Source of the DNA: Cytophagales bacterium
GTDB lineage: Bacteria > Bacteroidota > Bacteroidia > Cytophagales > Spirosomataceae
Direction of reading: 5' to 3'
DNA length: 5,698 nt
Assembly: GCA_028868395.1 (NCBI GenBank)
Contig: JAGWUO010000093.1
Span: forward strand, 1-5,698
Part shown: positions 1 through 5,042 of the stretch, piece by piece
How the letters are laid out: every line of letters begins with the position of its first letter
Position numbering within the stretch: the first letter of the stretch is position 1
Made by a program: the position numbers and the translations under genes
Notes under the pieces: model-generated
What the model was told of the DNA's origin: nothing
What the model saw: only the letters and a program-made list of their open reading frames with translations
The model's database searches: none

Positions 1-522
1 ACGGGCGTTTTTGGAAGCCTGTTGAATAACAAGGATTTTACGGTGTTGAATCTGAAAGTGGCTGCAGCGGGAGCATCGGCAGTGAAGACCTTGCCGGGAA
101 CTTTGGCAAACAACACGTATTGGACCAACTCGGATGTAACCAATACGCGTACGATTTCAATTACGGGCGGTTTGGGAGGCCAGGCTTTTACGTTGGACAA
201 TAAATCGTACAGTCATACGACGATTAATCAAACGGTGAAGTTGAATGCGGTGGAAAAGTGGACGATCGTGAATAACAATGTGTTCGGACATTCGTTTCAT
301 ATCCATGATGTACAATTCAAAGTGATTTCGAGGAGTAGCGGGGCCGTGGCACCCTATGAATCTGGCTGGAAAGATACCGTCTATGTGCCCATCGGAACGA
401 CGGTTTCGGTGATTGCTAAATTTGAAGATTTCAGCAGCCCTACTGACACGTTTATGTACCATTGCCATTTTTCCAATCACGAAGACGAGGGAATGATGGG
501 AAGTTTTGTTGTAATACCTTAA
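1..522 (+). CDS. Multicopper oxidase, C-terminal cupredoxin domain (5'-partial)
   Basis: The reading frame is open from base 1 (first residues TGVFGSLLNN), so this is the 3' end of a longer gene cut by the window; the internal TTG at 22 is not a real start. The 173 visible codons cover the last cupredoxin domain. HSFHIH (289-306) supplies type 1, 2 and 3 copper histidines. HCHFSNHEDEGMM (460-498) supplies the type 3 histidines, the type 1 cysteine (463-465), a further type 1 histidine (478-480) and the axial methionine (493-495). All expected C-terminal ligands are present, so the enzyme should be active. The family couples one-electron oxidation of a substrate (metal ion, phenolic or other) to reduction of O2 to water, usually in the periplasm or at the cell surface; the substrate cannot be read from this domain. 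It ends 10 bp before a YHYH lipoprotein gene and heads a likely copper operon. Confidence 0.95.
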   Translation, partial: TGVFGSLLNNKDFTVLNLKVAAAGASAVKTLPGTLANNTYWTNSDVTNTRTISITGGLGGQAFTLDNKSYSHTTINQTVKLNAVEKWTIVNNNVFGHSFHIHDVQFKVISRSSGAVAPYESGWKDTVYVPIGTTVSVIAKFEDFSSPTDTFMYHCHFSNHEDEGMMGSFVVIP

Positions 523-532
523 ATTGCTGGAT

Positions 533-1282
533 ATGAGAAAATTAGTCCTATTCCTATTTGTTGTTTTTTCATGTAGCAAAACCACCGACACGGTTACGCC
601 CACCCCTACTTCGACCGCGGAAGTGCCTGCCGTATACAAGAAAATTTATGGCGCTACTAGCGTCACCAGTGATGGTACGTATATTACTATCAAAACGAAA
701 GATTTGCCGGATCACAAAAGTGCCTATTATGCCACAACGAATGCCCTGTATCAGGCTTATTCGGGTACGACTTTTGGCGGTTTAAATTTTGCCAAAAATC
801 CCAATTCCATTATCGAGCAATCGGCTACTTTCAAAATTCCTGTTAATCCAGTTTCCTCCGCAAATCACCCAGCTACGCCTTTAGGAGCCATAGGAATTGC
901 CCTAAATGGCGTGCCCTTTTTCAATCAATATGCCGGCCCGAACAACCAAGAATTAAAGGGAGAAATGGCGGGATTTGATCAGTTTTATGGTCATCCACAA
1001 AACTCTGGGGTATATCACTACCACGTAGAACCGCTGCATTTAACGACGGTAAAATCCACTAAATCAGGTCTAATGGGCTTCCTGTTAGATGGTTTCCCAG
1101 TTTATGGACCGCAAGAAGAAAGTGGTTCTGCGGTGACGAATGCAAACTTAGACGTCTACCATGGCCATAGTCATGCGACGGTAGATTATCCGAATGGAAT
1201 TTACCATTACCATTTCACGACGGAAGCACCGTATCTGAACGGTAACGGGTTTTATGGAACACCAGGTACTGTGACTCAATAA
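533..1282 (+). CDS. YHYH-domain lipoprotein
   Basis: This 249-residue protein starts at ATG 533; the in-frame TTG at 524 lies too close to the previous stop and would spoil the signal peptide. The first 14 residues are a short lipoprotein signal with lipobox VFSC (Cys14), followed by a Ser/Thr/Pro-rich linker, so it should be anchored in the outer membrane or periplasm. The name-giving motif occurs twice: YHYHVEP at residues 161-164 onward and YHYHFT at 224-227 onward. Between them lie LLDGFPVYGP and a His-rich DVYHGHSHA. This pattern matches the YHYH domain family, whose biochemical function is not established to my knowledge. The paired histidine clusters suggest metal binding, which is inference. 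Its place between a multicopper oxidase and a SCO1-like protein suggests copper binding or delivery. The stop codon overlaps the next start by one base. Confidence 0.9.
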   Translation: MRKLVLFLFVVFSCSKTTDTVTPTPTSTAEVPAVYKKIYGATSVTSDGTYITIKTKDLPDHKSAYYATTNALYQAYSGTTFGGLNFAKNPNSIIEQSATFKIPVNPVSSANHPATPLGAIGIALNGVPFFNQYAGPNNQELKGEMAGFDQFYGHPQNSGVYHYHVEPLHLTTVKSTKSGLMGFLLDGFPVYGPQEESGSAVTNANLDVYHGHSHATVDYPNGIYHYHFTTEAPYLNGNGFYGTPGTVTQ

Positions 1283-1686
1283 TGAAATACGTTTTTCTTT
1301 TGTTGTTTTTATGGGGTTGTTCAGAGTCCCAGTCTCCCTCAGAGGTTCAAAAGTCCTTTTTTCCTTCCGGCAAAATCAGGGAAATCCGACAGGTAAGAAA
1401 TGGCGTGCGCCAGGGTTTGCAAACCGCGTTTTGGGAAAACGGAAAGAAGCGTTTTGAATATACCGCCGTGAATGATGCCTACGAGGGTGAATTGAAAGAG
1501 TGGGCGGAAAATGGACAACTTTTTCACTTAGCGCATTACAAAAATGGACAGGAAGATGGGGTCCAAAAAATGTGGCACGCAAACGGCAAAATTCGTTCCA
1601 ATTTTGTCATCATAAACGGTCGCCGATACGGTTTATTAGGCACTAAAAACTGCAAGAATAGTAATGAGAAATTATTGGCTTATTAG
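1282..1686 (+). CDS. MORN_2-repeat (YwqK-like) lipoprotein
   Basis: A 134-residue protein with a very short lipoprotein signal (lipobox LWGC, Cys13). The rest is four MORN_2-type repeats in strict 24-residue register: the turn Gly falls at 30, 54, 78 and 102 (PSGK, ENGK, ENGQ, ANGK), and each repeat ends in a second Gly at 45, 69, 93 and 117. Such repeats form short beta-hairpins and are common in Bacteroidota surface proteins; automated pipelines often label them 'toxin-antitoxin system YwqK family antitoxin', but no toxin partner is seen here. Function is unknown; a binding or scaffold role is plausible. The start overlaps the YHYH stop (TAATG) and the 3' end overlaps the SCO gene by 23 bp, so the three proteins should be made together. 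Those last codons also encode the SCO signal peptide in another frame, so the C-terminal tail (NEKLLAY) may be constrained by that rather than by its own function. Confidence 0.85.
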   Translation: MKYVFLLLFLWGCSESQSPSEVQKSFFPSGKIREIRQVRNGVRQGLQTAFWENGKKRFEYTAVNDAYEGELKEWAENGQLFHLAHYKNGQEDGVQKMWHANGKIRSNFVIINGRRYGLLGTKNCKNSNEKLLAY

Positions 1687-2290
1687 TCTTTTCTTGCTTT
1701 CCTGTGCGGACCCCGAGGTTTCTAAAATACCCTTTTACAATGCGCCCGACTTCACGCCCTACTTTTTAAATCAGGCGGAGGCCGCTTCGAAAATCACGCA
1801 CCGCATTAAACCTTTTGCTTTTTACAAGCAGGATAGTACTTTATTCGATAGTAAATCCCTGCAAGGAAAAGTGTACGTGGCGAACTTCATTTTTACCCGC
1901 TGCAGCAACATTTGTCCCGATATGATTTCTCAAATGAAGCGCATCGAAAAAGCTTTTCATTCAAACCCCAAAGTTCATCTCCTATCTTTTACCGTCACTC
2001 CCTGGTACGATGACGTGGAAACGCTGCATCGTTTTGCCGATAAAAACCAAATTAATTCCACCCAATGGTCCTTGTTAACGGGCCCCAAAGCTGCTATTTA
2101 TACCCTCGCTCGGCAGTCCTTTTTTGCCGAAGAGTCTATAGGCTACAATAAGGACACGAAAGAATTTTTACACACAGAACATTTCGTGCTAGTGGATCAA
2201 AAAGGCCGCATTCGTGGGATCTACAATGGGACTTTGCCCTTAGAAGCCGATCAATGCATAGAGGACATGAAATTGCTTTTGCAGGAGTAA
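1664..2290 (+). CDS. SCO1/SenC family copper chaperone lipoprotein
   Basis: A 208-residue thioredoxin-fold protein of the SCO1/SenC/PrrC family. Residues 1-14 are a lipoprotein signal (lipobox LLSC, Cys14), which supports ATG 1664 as the start even though it lies inside the preceding gene. The copper site is intact: FTRCSNICP carries the CxxxC pair at Cys80 and Cys84, and HTEHFVLVD carries the conserved third ligand, best aligned as His170. The strand KVYVANFIF and the later LVDQKGRIRGIYNG complete the fold. SCO proteins bind Cu and/or act as thiol-disulfide reductants for the CuA site of cytochrome c oxidase; some homologues serve other copper enzymes. Here it is the last gene after a multicopper oxidase, a YHYH lipoprotein and a MORN_2 lipoprotein, so the co-encoded oxidase or YHYH protein is a candidate client (inference). 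No cytochrome oxidase gene is in the window. No intrinsic terminator is evident after it. Confidence 0.93.
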   Translation: MRNYWLISLFLLSCADPEVSKIPFYNAPDFTPYFLNQAEAASKITHRIKPFAFYKQDSTLFDSKSLQGKVYVANFIFTRCSNICPDMISQMKRIEKAFHSNPKVHLLSFTVTPWYDDVETLHRFADKNQINSTQWSLLTGPKAAIYTLARQSFFAEESIGYNKDTKEFLHTEHFVLVDQKGRIRGIYNGTLPLEADQCIEDMKLLLQE

Positions 2291-2353
2291 GGGCTTATTT
2301 TATCGAAAAAATACATTAACTTCAATTTTCAACAAAAAATTTATACGTTAACT

Positions 2354-3229
2354 ATGAAAATCAAATCAATTGTAGCGGTATGCGCCATGTTGGCCATGTC
2401 TTTATTTTCGTTCAAAGCATCTGATAAAGTTCAATCAGAAAAACGTTTTGGAGGTTTAGCCTTGTATACGGTTCGTGACGCCATGAAAGATGCGCGCGCG
2501 ACTTTGGAAAAAGTAGCTCAAGCGGGCTATGTAAACGTTGAGTCTGCGGGGTATAGCAATGGCAAATTCTATAATTTGTCTCCAACGGATTTCAAATCAT
2601 TGTTAGATGAGATGAAATTAACCCCTATTTCTGCACACCAAGGAACGGTAACGTTTGAAAATATCGATCAACAAATCGCTGATTTAAAAGCAGCAGGTTT
2701 CAAGTACTTTGTCATTCCAGTTCCTCCTATGGGATTGTTTACATTCGATAATGTGAATAAGCGCATGGCGATGAAAGGTGGGGCTAAAAATTTAGCAGAA
2801 ATCCTAGACAAATTAGGTGAGAAATGTGCAGCAGGTGGTTTGCAACTACTGTACCATAACCACGATTTCGAATTCAGAAAAGACGCGGAGGATATTGTGC
2901 CGATTGAATACTTGTTAGAACACTGCAATCCTAAGTATGTTAATTTCCAAATGGATTTGTATTGGGTAACTAAAGCAGGTGCTGATCCAGTGGACTATTT
3001 CAAACGCTATCCAGGTCGTTTCAAAATTTGGCATGTAAAGGATATGGATGATCAAGGTCGTTTCGCCCCAGTGGGTAACGGAAAGATTGATTTCAAACGT
3101 ATTCTTGACAATAAGAAATTGTCAGGTATGCAGTACTATTTCGTAGAGCAAGATGCTTGTTTTAACGAAACGGCACTAGAAGCGATTGTGATTAGTCACA
3201 AAGGTTTAGAGAAGATTGGGTTTAAATAA
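2354..3229 (+). CDS. Secreted sugar isomerase/epimerase-like TIM-barrel protein
   Basis: A 291-residue protein of the xylose isomerase-like TIM-barrel (AP endonuclease 2) superfamily. ATG 2354 gives a typical Sec signal peptide, hydrophobic over residues 5-19 with likely cleavage near Ala22, so the mature enzyme is exported. The barrel starts at GGLALYTVRD. Expected metal and active-site residues are visible: Glu63 (NVESAGY), His168 and His170 (YHNHDFEF), Asp201 (MDLYWV), His227 and Asp230 (WHVKDMD), and Glu265 (VEQD). The family interconverts sugars and keto-sugars through a divalent metal; Bacteroidota carry many exported paralogues linked to sugar, inositol or 3-keto-glycoside metabolism, but the substrate cannot be deduced here. 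Length is normal. A 63 bp AT-rich gap separates it from the SCO gene, and an HxlR regulator starts 24 bp after its stop, possibly co-transcribed. Overall family is secure; exact reaction is not. Confidence 0.88.
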   Translation: MKIKSIVAVCAMLAMSLFSFKASDKVQSEKRFGGLALYTVRDAMKDARATLEKVAQAGYVNVESAGYSNGKFYNLSPTDFKSLLDEMKLTPISAHQGTVTFENIDQQIADLKAAGFKYFVIPVPPMGLFTFDNVNKRMAMKGGAKNLAEILDKLGEKCAAGGLQLLYHNHDFEFRKDAEDIVPIEYLLEHCNPKYVNFQMDLYWVTKAGADPVDYFKRYPGRFKIWHVKDMDDQGRFAPVGNGKIDFKRILDNKKLSGMQYYFVEQDACFNETALEAIVISHKGLEKIGFK

Positions 3230-3253
3230 TCTAATTCTGCTTTTGTGACTTTT

Positions 3254-3700
3254 ATGGAAAACGATACTGTTGTACAGTTTCGGTCTTTATGCCCTGTAGC
3301 TACCGGCTTGGATGTTTTTGGGGATAAATGGACCTTACTGATATTGCGAGATATGATATTCCTCCATAAATCTACCTTCAACGAATTCAAGGATGCACCA
3401 GAATTAATGCCGAGTAAAATGCTTTCGAATCGGCTGAAAAAATTGGAATCATTGGGATTTATAAGTAGAAAAAAGGGAGAGATAAATAAGAAAAATGTGC
3501 ATTACCTTTTAGAAGAAAAAGGAATGGAAACATTTCCCATCTTGGTAGAAATTGCGTTGTTTACCACTGATTTTTTTTACGATCACTTAGGGGATTCGTA
3601 TACAGAAGTGGTAAAAACAAGAATGAAAAACGATAAGGATAACTACATTAATGAGATGATAGATAGTTATAAGTCGTTTAAAGAATCCCTTGTTATTTAA
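3254..3700 (+). CDS. HxlR-family winged-helix transcriptional regulator
   Basis: A 148-residue DNA-binding protein. ATG 3254 is preferred over the in-frame GTG at 3245 because HxlR proteins begin shortly before the CPV motif. CPVATGLDVFGDKWTLLILR (residues 13-32) is the family signature; the recognition-helix region is SNRLKKLESLGFISRKK (58-74), followed by the wing and VHYLLEEKGM. Residues beyond about 110 form an extra charged, probably helical tail, making it longer than the usual 100-120 residues. HxlR proteins bind as dimers, and several (HypR, YodB) sense electrophiles or disulfide stress through the conserved N-terminal Cys. Here that residue, Cys13, is the only cysteine in the protein. 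The gene lies 24 bp after the TIM-barrel gene, which could be its target or simply share its transcript, and ends before a strong terminator. It looks more AT-rich than the upstream copper genes. Confidence 0.92.
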   Translation: MENDTVVQFRSLCPVATGLDVFGDKWTLLILRDMIFLHKSTFNEFKDAPELMPSKMLSNRLKKLESLGFISRKKGEINKKNVHYLLEEKGMETFPILVEIALFTTDFFYDHLGDSYTEVVKTRMKNDKDNYINEMIDSYKSFKESLVI

Positions 3701-3722
3701 GTAAAATTCAAATTGCCATTGC

Positions 3723-3754
3723 ATAGCCTCCAGGTTTCTGGAGGCTATTTTTTT
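3723..3754 (+). terminator. Intrinsic terminator after the HxlR gene
   Basis: TAGCCTCCAG (3724-3733) and CTGGAGGCTA (3738-3747) form a perfect 10 bp stem with a GTTT loop; A3723 and T3748 can add another pair. Seven T residues follow directly (3748-3754). It starts 23 bp after the HxlR stop and separates that transcription unit from the lipoprotein gene downstream. Confidence 0.93.
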
Positions 3755-3807
3755 GAACTTTTCCTAAAATTTATTGTACATTTTCTTTTTAGTTTCATAT
3801 TGATACC

Positions 3808-3815
3808 TAAATTTG
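3808..3815 (+). promoter_or_regulatory. Candidate Bacteroidota -7 promoter element
   Basis: TAAATTTG is a perfect match to the Bacteroidota housekeeping -7 consensus TAnnTTTG. It sits 35 bp before ATG 3851, so transcription would start near 3820 with a leader of about 30 nt. The -33 region (T-rich, around 3784-3790) lacks a clean TTG. Its position between a terminator and an isolated gene supports the call. Confidence 0.6.
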
Positions 3816-3850
3816 GGGAAATATAACTCATTTAAATACAACCTATTATT

Positions 3851-4414
3851 ATGAAAAAACTAATCTTACCCTTGTTCTTACTAGCAACCATGTTTGCTTG
3901 TAATGCACCAGAAAAAAAAGCGGAGGCGACAGCTTCTAATCCGGAAGATACAGAAACAGGAACGTATGTGTCGATGGATGACAAAGTAGAAAAATTTAAG
4001 CATGTATTGGAAGCCGCAATGAAAAATGATACGGCAGCTTACCGTGAAGTTTTTGTGGACTCTGTAACGACAGAGGATGGTATTTCTGCTAATGTGGATA
4101 GCCTGGGAAATGTAAAGCCGACTTATACGAATTTAGCCCAATTGCTTAAAGGAGATGCAAATTTACATGTGTTGTATTCTGACATCGCAATGACGATGAA
4201 AAAGGGCCAAGTTAAAACCTTCACTTTTACAGATGGCAGAGTTGCGACAGGTTATTGGGGTATATGGTCAGGTAAAGGGAAATTTACAAACAAGGTAGCC
4301 AATGTTCCTTTACATATGATTGCTTGGTGGGAAGGCGATAAAATTGTAAAATTCTACCGAACGTTTGATCCCACTTCTTTAAACGCAGAGATTGCCGCGT
4401 CGCAAAAGAAATAA
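3851..4414 (+). CDS. NTF2/SnoaL-like lipoprotein of unknown function
   Basis: A 187-residue protein with a lipoprotein signal (lipobox MFAC, Cys17), then a low-complexity Lys/Glu/Ala/Thr linker to about residue 35. The rest resembles the NTF2-like (SnoaL-type) cone fold: an N-terminal helix pair with KFKHVLEAAMKNDTAAYREV, a central region, then the paired strands typical of the family, including VPLHMIAWWEGDKIVKFYRT (151-170) ahead of a C-terminal helix. Such proteins are small ligand-binding or enzyme-like domains; no catalytic set can be assigned, and the fold call rests on pattern recognition rather than an unmistakable motif. The gene stands alone, with a promoter-like element at 3808 and a terminator 27 bp after its stop, so it is probably monocistronic. 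It would be exported and membrane-anchored. Confidence 0.75.
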   Translation: MKKLILPLFLLATMFACNAPEKKAEATASNPEDTETGTYVSMDDKVEKFKHVLEAAMKNDTAAYREVFVDSVTTEDGISANVDSLGNVKPTYTNLAQLLKGDANLHVLYSDIAMTMKKGQVKTFTFTDGRVATGYWGIWSGKGKFTNKVANVPLHMIAWWEGDKIVKFYRTFDPTSLNAEIAASQKK

Positions 4415-4441
4415 GAGGAATTTTGTTTCAGGTTTGAATAG

Positions 4442-4469
4442 AAAGGGGGCTTTATTGGCCCCCTTTTTT
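4442..4469 (+). terminator. Intrinsic terminator after the NTF2-like lipoprotein gene
   Basis: AAAGGGGGC (4442-4450) pairs with GCCCCCTTT (4458-4466) around a 7 nt loop, giving a GC-rich stem that runs into six T residues (4464-4469). It lies 27 bp after the stop codon and insulates the toxin-antitoxin genes from upstream transcription. Confidence 0.92.
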
Positions 4470-4500
4470 ATTTTTGAGAAAGACGCGTTTTTTAAAATTA

Positions 4501-4536
4501 ATGTACATATATTTGTACATAAAATTGTACATCATG
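4501..4536 (+). promoter_or_regulatory. Triple TGTACA operator of the yefM-yoeB module
   Basis: Three 12 bp tandem units (4501-4512, 4513-4524, 4525-4536) each carry the palindromic core TGTACA, at 4502-4507, 4514-4519 and 4526-4531. The first is the 8 bp palindrome ATGTACAT; the other two are TTGTACAT. The last unit runs into the antitoxin ATG at 4534. In E. coli the YefM-YoeB complex represses its own promoter through TGTACA cores spaced 12 bp centre to centre, so core and spacing both match. The spacing puts successive boxes slightly more than one helical turn apart. Binding here is inferred. Confidence 0.85.
4508..4515 (+). promoter_or_regulatory. Candidate -7 promoter element inside the operator
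   Basis: TATATTTG matches TAnnTTTG perfectly and lies between operator boxes 1 and 2, sharing two bases with box 2. Transcription would begin near 4521, downstream of ATG 4501 but upstream of ATG 4534, which supports 4534 as the antitoxin start. Repressor on any box would block RNA polymerase. The -33 region (around 4488-4490, TTT) is only a partial match. Confidence 0.6.
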
Positions 4537-4785
4537 TTAACGACTACTTTGTCAGATTTTAGGAAAGATATCAAGAGTTACTTCGATCGTGTGACGGAGA
4601 GCTTTGACACCTTAATCATTAACCGAGGAAAAGACACGGGTGTGGTTATCATGTCTTTGGAAGAGTATAATTCGCTCAAAAGTACGCAACACGAACTTTC
4701 TTCTCGCAAGAATCAACAGCGATTAGACGAATCTATCGAATCATTAAAAGCAGGAAAGAAACTATATAAGGATCTTGCTGAATAA
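4534..4785 (+). CDS. yefM: Antitoxin of the YefM/Phd family
   Basis: An 83-residue antitoxin. The frame is open further upstream, with ATG 4501 also available, but that would translate the operator repeats into a nonsense leader (MYIYLYIKLYI); ATG 4534 gives the usual Phd/YefM N-terminus (MLTTTLSDFRKDIKSYFDRV). Residues 1 to about 55 form the dimerising DNA-binding domain, with the signature LIINRGKDTGVVIMSLEEYN (27-46); residues 56-83 are the flexible tail that wraps the toxin, containing RLDESIESLKAGK. It neutralises the YoeB toxin and, with it, represses the promoter at the three TGTACA boxes. Its stop overlaps the toxin ATG by one base (TAATG), the normal coupling for this module. Such antitoxins are typically short-lived substrates of Lon or Clp proteases; that is family knowledge. 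Confidence 0.95.
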   Translation: MLTTTLSDFRKDIKSYFDRVTESFDTLIINRGKDTGVVIMSLEEYNSLKSTQHELSSRKNQQRLDESIESLKAGKKLYKDLAE

Positions 4786-5042
4786 TGAAAATCGTATTCA
4801 CGGAGCTTTCTTGGGAGGATTATCTGTATTGGCAGAAAATTGATAAGCATAAAATCAAGCGGATCAATGAATTGATTAAAGACATTTCTAGAAGCCCATT
4901 TGAAGGAATAGGTAAGCCGGAAGCACTAAAATTTAATTATGCTGGATTTTGGTCTAGAAGAATAGATGAAGAACATCGATTGATTTATCGAATCGTGGAG
5001 GATGAAATTCAAATCGCAAAATGTCGTTTTCACTACGACTGA
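4785..5042 (+). CDS. yoeB: YoeB/Txe family mRNA interferase toxin
   Basis: An 85-residue RelE-superfamily toxin that enters the ribosomal A site and cleaves mRNA there, halting translation. All catalytic residues known from E. coli YoeB are present at the same positions: Glu46 (KPEAL), Arg65 (EEHRLIYR), His83 and Tyr84 (RFHYD at the C-terminus). Other family marks are the N-terminal FTELSWEDYLYW, the SPFEGIGKPEALK stretch (37-49) and GFWSRRIDEEHRLIYRI (54-70). Length is standard and the frame is intact, so the toxin should be active. It is translationally coupled to the antitoxin by a one-base overlap. Its last 10 bp overlap the 3' end of the convergent DUF4287 gene. No intrinsic terminator follows. 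Function is ordinarily linked to stress response or stabilisation of the local DNA. Confidence 0.96.
   Translation: MKIVFTELSWEDYLYWQKIDKHKIKRINELIKDISRSPFEGIGKPEALKFNYAGFWSRRIDEEHRLIYRIVEDEIQIAKCRFHYD

Noticed and set aside
157..639. 160-codon open frame on the minus strand
   Set aside because: It lies over the multicopper oxidase and the YHYH start; the plus strand has unmistakable copper motifs, and this translation shows no domain.
558..785. 75-codon open frame on the plus strand inside the YHYH gene
   Set aside because: Out-of-frame shadow with a Leu/Arg/Pro-rich, low-information translation.
2291..2353. Possible promoter or terminator between the SCO gene and the TIM-barrel gene
   Set aside because: The gap is AT-rich, but I find no TAnnTTTG match and no GC-rich hairpin with a T-run. 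A promoter probably exists but cannot be placed.
3232..3239. TAATTCTG as a -7 element for the HxlR gene
   Set aside because: One mismatch in the TTTG half, and the nearest TTG (3216-3218) is only 13 bp upstream.
3775..3780. TGTACA upstream of the NTF2-like lipoprotein gene
   Set aside because: A single copy without 12 bp partners; another lone copy lies inside the HxlR gene (3271-3276), so isolated hits look like chance.
4469..4476. TATTTTTG, a second perfect match to TAnnTTTG
   Set aside because: It is made from the terminator T-tract and has no -33 TTG at a proper distance; the element at 4508 is better placed.
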